Source: Vibrio sp. 99-8-1 (GTDB taxonomy: Bacteria > Pseudomonadota > Gammaproteobacteria > Enterobacterales > Vibrionaceae). From it: 64,000 nt of DNA. Shown here in pieces: positions 1-7,291 of the stretch. Under the pieces are notes generated by a model that was given only the letters and a program-made list of their open reading frames with translations, was not told the DNA's origin and made no database searches. Where the stretch lies: the NCBI RefSeq assembly GCF_013114595.1, contig NZ_VTXE01000001.1, positions 62,001-126,000 on the forward strand, in the 5' to 3' direction. Position 1 is the stretch's first letter. The number at the start of each line of letters is the position of its first letter. The translations under genes were made by a program, and so were the position numbers.

Positions 1-668
1 GCGCCAAGTTCCCTTAGCTGCTCGTTTTTACTCGGACTGGTAATGGCAATGACATAAGCACCACGGGCTTTCGCGAGTTGAATCGCTGCCGAGCCCACAC
101 CGCCAGATGCACCGGAGATAAGAACCCTATCTTGGGCAGTCACATTAGCGCGCTGCAACATATTTTCGGCTGTCGTATAAGAGCAGGGAAATGACGCCAA
201 CTCAACATCTGTGAGAGGGCTATTTACAAGATAGGCATGTTTGGATGAAACAACGGTATATTGGGCAAAACCACCATCGCATTCCGATCCAAAGTAACAA
301 GGGTAGTCCAAAGGTTGACCATTAAGCTCGGTTAAACATGGCTCCACCAATACCCGCTCACCTATTCTCTCTTTATCTACATTATTGCCCACCGCAATAA
401 TAGTCCCGCACACATCTGCTCCCTGAATTCTCGGCAGCTCAATAGCGGCTCCAGACCAACCCGCGTCATCATCGCTACCCTGATTCTTTGAGTACCACGC
501 TATTCTGGTATTGATATCGGTATTATTGACAGCGGCTGCAGATACACGAATCAATACTTCATTATTCTTAGGAGTCGGGACTGGTAAATCTGTTTTGTAT
601 TGCAACATTTCAAAGCCACCATGGCCAATAAGCTGCACACCTTGCATAGTTTGAGTCGTGGTTGTCAT
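1..668 (-). CDS. Zinc-type alcohol dehydrogenase / quinone oxidoreductase family protein, partial
   Basis: The reading frame is open to the left window edge, so only about the N-terminal 222 residues are present. It reads as an MDR-superfamily protein: a GroES-like N-terminal domain with the pattern VPTPKNNEVLIRV, then GADVCG, and a nucleotide-binding segment ISGASGGVGSAA that fits the Rossmann glycine motif of NAD(P)H-dependent members. The ATG at 668 overlaps the stop codon of the TetR gene upstream (ATGA), so the two are translationally coupled and probably co-transcribed. Substrate unknown; the TetR partner suggests induction by a reactive carbonyl or quinone-like compound (inference). 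Confidence 0.85.
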   Translation of the reverse strand, partial: MTTTTQTMQGVQLIGHGGFEMLQYKTDLPVPTPKNNEVLIRVSAAAVNNTDINTRIAWYSKNQGSDDDAGWSGAAIELPRIQGADVCGTIIAVGNNVDKERIGERVLVEPCLTELNGQPLDYPCYFGSECDGGFAQYTVVSSKHAYLVNSPLTDVELASFPCSYTTAENMLQRANVTAQDRVLISGASGGVGSAAIQLAKARGAYVIAITSPSKNEQLRELG

Positions 669-1186
669 AGTGATTTCTCTGATAATAGTTCAACAATAAT
701 GTTCTGAGCGGAAGTTAACGCCTCTTTGCCAATGACTGGCCATGCGTTCGACACCCCTTCATGCAGCAGAAACAGCTCGGTAGAACGCCTTTCTGTCCCA
801 CTCTGCTTAGCAAACAATTGACGTACCGCCTCTTTGTGCTGCTTGACGGCAAGATTGATCACCTGATTATCAGGAAAGGCAGCGATCGCATTCAACGACA
901 TACAACCATGAGGCGCATATCGCTCCATCCAAAGCTCAAGTCGTTCAAACATATATAAAACAGATTCAATACCAGTCTGAGGAGTCACTTCCGTTAAAAA
1001 AGCCAAGTAGCGTTGGTGACGGTACTCTAAAGCTGCAACGATCATTGCTTCTTTGGAAGGGTAATATTTATATAAAGTACGTAAGCTAACATCGCAGGCG
1101 GTTTTTAACTGCGCGACGCTCGGTTCAGCAAAGCCATATTCACTGAACGCGTCTTCAAGTCGAGCAGCAAGCTTCTCTTTAAGCAT
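665..1186 (-). CDS. TetR family transcriptional regulator
   Basis: A 173-residue protein with an N-terminal helix-turn-helix of TetR type (about residues 10-50, including SVAQLKTACDVSLRTLYKYY followed by PSKEAMIVAAL) and a helical ligand-binding C-terminal half. It is the first gene of a two-gene minus-strand unit with the MDR dehydrogenase, overlapping it by four bases. Two inverted repeats lie just upstream (1201-1243) and are likely autoregulatory operators. The ligand cannot be read from sequence. The DNA-binding domain is clear; the biological role is inference. Confidence 0.88.
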   Translation of the reverse strand: MLKEKLAARLEDAFSEYGFAEPSVAQLKTACDVSLRTLYKYYPSKEAMIVAALEYRHQRYLAFLTEVTPQTGIESVLYMFERLELWMERYAPHGCMSLNAIAAFPDNQVINLAVKQHKEAVRQLFAKQSGTERRSTELFLLHEGVSNAWPVIGKEALTSAQNIIVELLSEKSL

Positions 1187-1200
1187 AATGTATCCAATAG

Positions 1201-1243
1201 TAGAATAAGTATTCTACCAACAGGGTAGAACGAACACTCTACC
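1201..1243. promoter_or_regulatory. Pair of TetR-operator-like inverted repeats
   Basis: TAGAAT-AAGT-ATTCTA at 1201-1216 is a perfect six-base palindrome. GGTAG at 1224-1228 and CTACC at 1239-1243 form a second dyad. Both share the TAGAA/GTAGA half-site and lie 15-57 bases upstream of the TetR start codon, where an autorepressor would bind. Confidence 0.5.
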
Positions 1244-1360
1244 TTTGTCAAAGCTTGTTATTAGATCTTTCTTTTATCGAGGTTTATGCCATCAGAGGAA
1301 AATGCAGATGAATTCAATGGACGTATTGGAAATCAAGTAATTACTATGAAGGGAGAAAAA

Positions 1361-1381
1361 AGGCTCCTTGTTAGGAGCCTT
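1361..1381 (-). terminator. Rho-independent terminator after the Sel1-repeat gene
   Basis: The stem GGCTCC/GGAGCC (extended by AA/TT) with a six-base loop is followed on the minus strand by a run of six T residues. It lies about 10 bases after the stop codon of the minus-strand gene at 1390-2511. Confidence 0.85.
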
Positions 1382-1389
1382 GTGCAAAG

Positions 1390-2511
1390 TTATTTTTTAT
1401 CTATTGGCGAATATGAAAAATCAAGGTCGTTACTGTCTGCGGCCTCTTTATCCTCACCATCTTGCTCAGATGTTTTTTCATATACCATAAACTCGTTACC
1501 ATCAATTTCAGGGAAATAACTGTTACGTTTATACAGTTTATTTAACGCTTTTATCATCGAATGTTTGGCAAGCGCACCGTCTGCTAACTTACGCAGCAAT
1601 GGCTTCGCCATGCCCTGTAAACCGACGACAGCATCCACACCAAGAATATTGCCGACATCATCTCGTCTTGATTTAGCGGGTTCATAACCAAAATATGCCG
1701 AGATAAATAACCATAAATAGGCGATGGCGTTTCCTTTAGAGCCGCGACCGATCCATACATCGCCAGCCAAATATTGCGCTTCTAAATTTCCTTGCTCTGC
1801 TGCAACCTCAAACCAATAAATCGCACGAGTTGTATTCTTATCAACCCCTTTACCATCGCGATAATGAATGCCGAGTTTTAGCTGACCCTCAGAGTTATTC
1901 TGTTGTGCCGCTTTAAAATGCCACTCAGCAGATAACTTCGGATTAGGATTGGTATTCGACTCTGCGATATACCAATCTCCCATGAATATTTGTGCTTCGG
2001 TGTTACCCTCGTTAGCTACCTCTTCAATGGTTTCAATCCCTTTATCGATATTTTGATCGGTACCTTGACCGCCCATAAAGGCTTTACCCAACTCAAGCTT
2101 TGCTCGGTTATTGCCATTATGAGCCTCAATAGCCAAACTCCAAAACTTAGACTTTTCACCTAGCACAACATCTTCTTTTGCTCTGGCACACACACGTACC
2201 ACACCATACATGCCAATTTCGTTATCCTGTAAAGCGGCCTGTTCGTACCAATAAAGCGCTTCTCTTGGGTTATGTATTTCGGCCTCTTTAGCTAAAAAAA
2301 GTTGAGTAGGAACATGTCCGGTTTCTGCTTTAAAAATCCGCTCTTTACGTTCTTCTTCTCGTTGCCTCTCAATTGCTCTTCTATAAGCACGATCGCGCTC
2401 TTCTTTTTCGGCGGCTAAGCGTTTCTTTTTTGCAGACAAAGACGCCATCCATCCAAAAATAAGCAGTAGCGAAATACCTGTAGCCCCAAGGGCAATCGTT
2501 ATAAAATTCAT
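1390..2511 (-). CDS. Membrane-anchored Sel1-like repeat protein
   Basis: A 373-residue protein with one N-terminal membrane segment (about residues 5-25), a highly charged region rich in Lys, Arg and Glu (about 28-60, likely coiled coil), and then a solenoid of Sel1-like repeats (about 75-300). Repeat signatures such as ALYWYEQAALQ, KLGIHYRDGKGV and AIYWFEVAAEQGNLEAQYLA are visible. Sel1 proteins are scaffolds for protein contacts and have no catalytic residues. The gene is monocistronic, with a terminator directly after it. Specific role unknown; an envelope-associated adaptor is the reasonable guess. Confidence 0.8.
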   Translation of the reverse strand: MNFITIALGATGISLLLIFGWMASLSAKKKRLAAEKEERDRAYRRAIERQREEERKERIFKAETGHVPTQLFLAKEAEIHNPREALYWYEQAALQDNEIGMYGVVRVCARAKEDVVLGEKSKFWSLAIEAHNGNNRAKLELGKAFMGGQGTDQNIDKGIETIEEVANEGNTEAQIFMGDWYIAESNTNPNPKLSAEWHFKAAQQNNSEGQLKLGIHYRDGKGVDKNTTRAIYWFEVAAEQGNLEAQYLAGDVWIGRGSKGNAIAYLWLFISAYFGYEPAKSRRDDVGNILGVDAVVGLQGMAKPLLRKLADGALAKHSMIKALNKLYKRNSYFPEIDGNEFMVYEKTSEQDGEDKEAADSNDLDFSYSPIDKK

Positions 2512-2863
2512 AAATCTCTAGTTCTAACAGCGTGAAAACACACTTACATTCTTGTTGAAATTCTCTATGGTCAATAGAGCATCCAATTTACAACAAATAA
2601 CAACCTTCACCAACAGTATAGGAGATTGGCGATATTCGCTATGGATAGTTGGTGTTTAATTGAGATAACTACAATACGATGTCACAAACCTTATCATTTC
2701 ACTTTCTATAAATCGAACCCTCTCACACTGCCATTAGTCAAAACCTAAAGCCATAAATACAACAAAGCGCACTCTGGAGTGCGCACTGATAAAAATCTCA
2801 ACCTGTTTGGATAGTAATCAATTACCAATTACCAAAAAAGTAAACAAGCAAGTAAACCGTACC
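2512..2863. other. Intergenic region between the Sel1 gene and the maltose operon
   Basis: This 352-base gap holds the promoter side of the Sel1 gene and, near its right end, the terminator at 2767-2784. I see no open frame with a ribosome binding site, no RNA gene and no repeat shared with other parts of the window. Confidence 0.5.
2767..2784 (-). terminator. Terminator of the lamB-malM-alpha-glucosidase operon
   Basis: A perfect eight-base stem GCGCACTC/GAGTGCGC with a TG loop, followed on the minus strand by the U-rich stretch TTTGTTGTATTT. It lies about 80 bases after the alpha-glucosidase stop codon. Confidence 0.8.
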
Positions 2864-4507
2864 TTACTGACTGCCTTTTAACTGTACCGCAAACGACTCA
2901 TAAGGCCTAAGGTGCAGTTGTCTATCTAACGCCACTCGATCACGATAATTTGCAATTAAAATCGGCTGTTCGGTTACCGAGAAACTATCCGGTAACCTAA
3001 GTTCAGCGGAACAATTATGGAAATTACACACCACCAAAATCGTCTCTTTATCATCACTTCTTAGGTAGGCCCAAATAGAGCCATGCTCTTCAAATAGAGG
3101 AGTAAAGTCTCCATAAACAATGGCAGGATGCGATTTTCTTAACCGTATCAACTGCTGATAATGGTAATAGACAGAATCAGGATCATTTAGCGCGGCCGCA
3201 ACATTAATCTGTTTATAATTTGGATTCACATCGATCCATGGTTGGCCCGAAGTAAAACCACTATGCTCACTATCATCCCATTGCATGGGAGTTCGCGCAT
3301 TGTCACGACTATTTTCATGAAGTGCTGCCAACATCTGTTGAGCAGGAACGCCAGATTCCGTCCTCAGTTTATAGAAGTTCGTTGTTTCAATATCTCTATA
3401 CTGCTCGATTGAGTCGAACTTAACGTTTGTCATAGCAATTTCTTCACCTTGATATATGTAAGGTGTACCTTTTAGAAAATGCAGTGCCGTCGCCAGCATT
3501 TTGGCTGACTCCACACGATAGGTGGCGTCGTCACCATATTTGGATACCGCTCTGGGTAGATCGTGATTTCCCCAAAACAGTGAGTTCCAGCCATCATTCG
3601 CCAACTCTATCTGCCACTTATTCATCACTCGCTTAAACTCAACAAAATCGAGATCAATTGGTTGCCATTTATCACCATTTCCCCATGTTAGGGTGATGTG
3701 CTCGAACTGAAATATCATAGAAAGTTCGTTTCTATCAGGATGGCTGTATAATTTAGCAATGTCTGGGTTTGCTCCCCATGTTTCTCCAACGGTTAGCAGA
3801 TCTTTGTCGCCAAATGTGGCCTTATTCATCTGCTGCAATAGTGGGTGAAGACGTTCACCATTACCTGTTATTTTCTTATCCACTTGTTTGCCAATAAGAT
3901 CAATAACATCTAGCCTAAAACCACCAATTCCCTGCTCTATCCACCAATTCATCATAGTATGAACTTGCTGCTGAACTTGTGGGTTTTCCCAGTTGAGATC
4001 CGGCTGACGCTTAGAGAAGAGATGAAAATAGTATTGCTCGGTCTGGCTGTCCCACTGCCAAGCAGGGCCACCAAAAATAGAATCTATATCATTGGGGTAC
4101 CCGCCCTCACTAGGTTCGTCTCGCCAAATGTAGTAATCACGATAAGGATTATCTTTAGATTTCTTCGCTTCGATAAACCAAGGATGTTCATCAGAGGTAT
4201 GGTTAACCACCAGATCCATCACAATGCGTATACCTTTAGACTTCGCGAGCTTTATCAGGGTTTTCATCTCCTGCATGGTGCCAAACTCGGCAGCAATGGC
4301 TTGATAATCAGAAATATCATAACCGTTATCATCCATCGGAGACTGATAAACCGGAGAAAGCCAGATAACATTAATCCCGAGAGTCTCTAGGTAATCTAGT
4401 TTGCTAATTATCCCGGCAATATCGCCAATACCATCGTTATTTGAGTCAGAAAAGCTGCGCGGGTATATCTGATAAACGACGGCATCGTGCCACCACTGCT
4501 GTTTCAT
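2864..4507 (-). CDS. GH13 alpha-glucosidase (oligo-1,6-glucosidase type)
   Basis: A cytoplasmic GH13 enzyme of 547 residues. The conserved regions are in order: DLVVNH (98-103), GFRLDV with the nucleophile Asp200, the general acid Glu242 in TVGETWG, and NHD at 314-316. In characterised oligo-1,6-glucosidases a Val follows the nucleophile, while alpha-1,4-specific enzymes usually have Ala or Thr; here it is Val, which favours action on alpha-1,6 bonds of short oligosaccharides. The start is taken at ATG 4507 because GGAGAGAG lies directly before it; an in-frame TTG at 4519 would lie inside that ribosome binding site. Third gene after lamB and malM, so it probably completes degradation of imported maltodextrin. 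No signal peptide. Confidence 0.92.
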   Translation of the reverse strand: MKQQWWHDAVVYQIYPRSFSDSNNDGIGDIAGIISKLDYLETLGINVIWLSPVYQSPMDDNGYDISDYQAIAAEFGTMQEMKTLIKLAKSKGIRIVMDLVVNHTSDEHPWFIEAKKSKDNPYRDYYIWRDEPSEGGYPNDIDSIFGGPAWQWDSQTEQYYFHLFSKRQPDLNWENPQVQQQVHTMMNWWIEQGIGGFRLDVIDLIGKQVDKKITGNGERLHPLLQQMNKATFGDKDLLTVGETWGANPDIAKLYSHPDRNELSMIFQFEHITLTWGNGDKWQPIDLDFVEFKRVMNKWQIELANDGWNSLFWGNHDLPRAVSKYGDDATYRVESAKMLATALHFLKGTPYIYQGEEIAMTNVKFDSIEQYRDIETTNFYKLRTESGVPAQQMLAALHENSRDNARTPMQWDDSEHSGFTSGQPWIDVNPNYKQINVAAALNDPDSVYYHYQQLIRLRKSHPAIVYGDFTPLFEEHGSIWAYLRSDDKETILVVCNFHNCSAELRLPDSFSVTEQPILIANYRDRVALDRQLHLRPYESFAVQLKGSQ

Positions 4508-4561
4508 CTCTCTCTCCAATTAGGCAAGTCACTTGAGTATTTAAGTTACTTATTTGCTTGG

Positions 4562-5413
4562 TTACTTCTTATTAACTGCATCAATAAACACTTGTTGTGC
4601 TTGTTCAATATTCAATGCTTTGGCTTCTTCCAATAACGCCAGCGCCTTCGCTATATCATTTTGATCAACCGCTTGCTTAATAGCATTAGTATAATACTCA
4701 ACCGTACCAGATTGTGCGGCCGTAACTACCGCTTGTTTTTTTACTATAGGCGCCGGTTTACTGGCTTGCTTTTGCGAAGATTTGGCATGACTTCTTAATG
4801 ATTGAGTCGTGACCTCAATATCCAGCTTACCGGTAAAGGCGTGGACATATTTTAGATCGGTCACCATGGGCAGAGGCGCACTACTACGAATCGCTCGAAC
4901 TTTTGCCGGATGAGGGATAACCACTTGCTGACCAACATCACTATTGGCGGTATAAACCACAAAATAAGGTGTCTTCTCCGCATCTAACTGCAACGTCGTT
5001 TGATATCGATTCTGTCTTAACGCATCGCCATACAAAGTATCGAACTGATCCAGACCGAACGTCTGTACAACATTAAAAGTCTCATCTAAAGCAATGACTT
5101 GTGGTGCAAGTACTTGTTTCTCAGTCATATAGCTTCGTAATGTTACTTCAACCATTTTTGATTTAGGATCCAACTCAAACGCAGCAAAGCGACTATTGCC
5201 TTGAGAGAAGTGCCATATTGGAGATGCATCATTTAATTCAAATTCGATGTTGTCAGTGCTATCAAGTTGTGTCCAGTAAAACTCTGACATTGCCGTACAA
5301 CAGATATCCCCGTCAGATAATGACGAAGGTAAACGCGAAGCTTCACTATGTGCCTCCGATGCACACCCCGAAACCAACCCACCGAGCAACAAAGCCAGCA
5401 ATGCATTTTTCAT
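4562..5413 (-). CDS. malM: MalM family maltose-operon lipoprotein/periplasmic protein
   Basis: A 283-residue exported protein. The N-terminus has a hydrophobic signal ending in LVSGCAS, a lipobox, so the mature protein is probably a lipoprotein. The central part (about 35-200) resembles the MalM family: IWHFSQGNSRFAAFELD, YGDALRQNRYQTTLQLD and the PYFVVYT region are recognisable. A basic, low-complexity linker at about 205-235 leads to a short helical C-terminus. It lies directly downstream of lamB, as malM does in enteric bacteria, with a hairpin between. MalM's biochemical role is poorly defined even in E. coli; assignment rests on family resemblance plus position. Confidence 0.82.
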   Translation of the reverse strand: MKNALLALLLGGLVSGCASEAHSEASRLPSSLSDGDICCTAMSEFYWTQLDSTDNIEFELNDASPIWHFSQGNSRFAAFELDPKSKMVEVTLRSYMTEKQVLAPQVIALDETFNVVQTFGLDQFDTLYGDALRQNRYQTTLQLDAEKTPYFVVYTANSDVGQQVVIPHPAKVRAIRSSAPLPMVTDLKYVHAFTGKLDIEVTTQSLRSHAKSSQKQASKPAPIVKKQAVVTAAQSGTVEYYTNAIKQAVDQNDIAKALALLEEAKALNIEQAQQVFIDAVNKK

Positions 5414-5460
5414 TTTAATTCCTCTATCATTTCCAATATTGAGCGGTTAGAACCAACTAA

Positions 5461-5478
5461 GGCAGTCAAATGACTGCC
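5461..5478 (-). terminator. lamB-malM intergenic hairpin, probable attenuator
   Basis: GGCAGTCA/TGACTGCC with a two-base AA centre forms a perfect palindrome in the 90-base gap between lamB and malM. The following bases (TTAGTTGGTT) are only moderately U-rich, so partial termination or mRNA stabilisation of upstream lamB is more likely than full termination. Confidence 0.55.
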
Positions 5479-5503
5479 TCGATTTTTCACATTTAACTAT
5501 CGG

Positions 5504-6856
5504 TTAGAACCATATTTCGGCTTCGATACCAATGCGTGTTTCATTGCCTTTGGTGTTCTTATTCCACTCATAATTTGCGTCACTTGACGCCATATAAGTC
5601 ACATAAGGTTTAATTTGTGGACGTCCCCAGTAGTCAGCATTAACGGTAAATACTGGCGCTAACGTTGCGGTATAGAATGATGTGGCTTTATCCTCACGAC
5701 CCCAATCGCCTTTTTTTCCTAATGTTTCAATTGCATAGGAAACAACCGCTTCTAGACGCAAGTTATCATTCATCTTATAAGATGGCGTAACACCAAAGAA
5801 GGTACGGTTCACTTTCTTAGTGCCCCAAACATTATCACCGTCTTTGTTGTCTAACTCCCACATTGCGAACTCTGTACCAAGCTGAAGATTTTCAGAAACA
5901 TTAGCTACACCATATGAGGTGACGAATACACCTCTATCACTTTGGTTATAAGTAGAGAACTGTCCAAAGTTAACCCCACGGTTTGCTAACAAACCTTCTC
6001 CATAGGCAATAGCTGACGTCGACCAACCATCAAAACCATAGAAGTCACGGCTATAGGTAATACTACCGCCGAAACCATCTTTTGCTGCATTAGCATTGTC
6101 GGCACTGGTGTTACGATATGTCTTAGCGTTTGCGCGGTTAGCAAGCTTAAAATCGAAGTCAAAACGACCAGATAAACCTTCAACCGAGTATAACCACATA
6201 TTCAAAGAGTTTAGAGTGGTGCTCTCTCCATCGGAGGTTAGCTTACACTGCTTATCGTTCTTGTTATCCCCAGATACATTACAGCTACCAGCACCCGGAT
6301 CCGCCGATACGATCGCCACACCGACGTTGTTGATTTCAAAACCGCCACCAACACCAGAGGACTGTTTCCAAAATTCTTTTGTGATGATGCCGGCTTGACG
6401 GTTTAGTTTTCTCTGTCCAGCCCAGATGCTTAAACCTTCTTTGAAGAAAGACAGATCACCAAGTTCTATATACGCTTGTTTAAACTCCAGTTGACCCGAC
6501 TGATAGTGCCCTTCATTACCAGAAGATGACGGATAAAACCCACGACCATTGCCATCTTCATGGTTACCATACTCAGCTTGAAGTACGTATTTGGCCCATG
6601 AACCATTTTCGTAGTTATCGCCGCGAGTCAATGAGAACTCAACTTGATTTGGGTTGGCAGAAAAAGCGGCACCCGCAGCACGATAATCTCGTCTATGTTC
6701 CCATGTATACTCTCTAGCTAAAGACTCACCAAAGTTATATAACAACTTTCCATATCCATTGACTTGCCACCCTTGCTGAACTTTATCTTCAGCTAGTGCG
6801 GTTCCGGACAACAGAGCGCCGGCCACTGCTATCGCGATCACGCTTACTTTTTTCAT
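5504..6856 (-). CDS. lamB: Maltoporin (LamB family outer-membrane porin)
   Basis: A 450-residue precursor with a signal peptide ending LSGTALA (about residues 1-22) and a mature beta-barrel with alternating aromatic/polar strands. It ends in IEAEIWF, whose C-terminal Phe is typical of outer-membrane barrels. LamB-type features include VNGYGKLLYNFGES at the mature start, SIWAGQRKLNRQAG and FGVTPSYKMNDN. Length fits the family. AGGAG lies nine bases before the ATG. First gene of the lamB-malM-alpha-glucosidase unit and divergent from glgX, with MalT-box-like sites between. It would carry maltodextrins across the outer membrane. It is clearly diverged from enterobacterial LamB, so fine specificity is not established. 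Confidence 0.9.
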   Translation of the reverse strand: MKKVSVIAIAVAGALLSGTALAEDKVQQGWQVNGYGKLLYNFGESLAREYTWEHRRDYRAAGAAFSANPNQVEFSLTRGDNYENGSWAKYVLQAEYGNHEDGNGRGFYPSSSGNEGHYQSGQLEFKQAYIELGDLSFFKEGLSIWAGQRKLNRQAGIITKEFWKQSSGVGGGFEINNVGVAIVSADPGAGSCNVSGDNKNDKQCKLTSDGESTTLNSLNMWLYSVEGLSGRFDFDFKLANRANAKTYRNTSADNANAAKDGFGGSITYSRDFYGFDGWSTSAIAYGEGLLANRGVNFGQFSTYNQSDRGVFVTSYGVANVSENLQLGTEFAMWELDNKDGDNVWGTKKVNRTFFGVTPSYKMNDNLRLEAVVSYAIETLGKKGDWGREDKATSFYTATLAPVFTVNADYWGRPQIKPYVTYMASSDANYEWNKNTKGNETRIGIEAEIWF

Positions 6857-6908
6857 TCGTTAACTCCTGAACGATTTATTATGTTTTTGCTACTTTTTCC
6901 AGACGTCC

Positions 6909-6924
6909 TTGTGAGGCAGTCACA
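6909..6924. promoter_or_regulatory. CRP-like palindrome with short spacer upstream of lamB
   Basis: TTGTGA and TCACAA are perfect inverted half-sites, but they are separated by five bases (GGCAG) rather than the six of a normal CRP site. It lies about 55 bases before the lamB start. It could be a weak CRP site or an unrelated dyad. Confidence 0.3.
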
Positions 6925-6949
6925 AATTCGACTCGATAAAACAGCAGTG

Positions 6950-7111
6950 TGGGAGTAACTCCCTAATTTGTTTCAACGGATGAAATAGTAAGCAGTAAAA
7001 ACAAGGCTGACTTCCTCCACCCTCATTAATTCTTCGGGGGAGTAGATAGGCGTAGAAAGCGACTGAGACGATAAAATTGAGGCGCCGGTCACTATATTAG
7101 GGGGGAGTAAG
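6950..7111. promoter_or_regulatory. Cluster of MalT-box-like sites between lamB and glgX
   Basis: Three plus-strand copies of a GGGAGTA core occur: TGGGAGTAAC at 6950-6959, GGGGAGTAGA at 7037-7046 and GGGGAGTAAG at 7102-7111. The last two match eight of ten bases of the enterobacterial MalT box GGGGA(T/G)GAGG. On the minus strand GGTGGAGGAAG (7011-7021) is also similar. A multi-site array between divergent maltose genes is the usual MalT arrangement. malT itself is not in the window. Confidence 0.55.
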
Positions 7112-7291
7112 CACTTTTTACGGCGAGTACTGCTATACAAAATGTTAGCAGCATCAAATTTTCAGTAACAAATGATGAGCAAAATGTTTTTTATATTTTT
7201 AAGATCCTTTTACAAAAGGAGGTTGCCTTAAAAGGCTATCCCCTTTACCGTATTGTGCATAAGATTAATAAAATCGCTAAGAAAGACTAAA

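Noticed and set aside
1286..1519. 77-codon plus-strand frame with GAGG before its ATG
   Set aside because: It runs through the terminator and is antisense to the 3' end of the Sel1 gene, and its composition after residue 23 is that of a shadow frame.
5986..6398. Frames on both strands inside lamB
   Set aside because: They lie wholly within lamB and lack ribosome sites and family motifs.
7215..7224. Perfect AGGAGG ribosome-site-like sequence upstream of glgX
   Set aside because: The only start at usable distance is a TTG touching it, in a frame that soon stops; glgX starts about 70 bases later.
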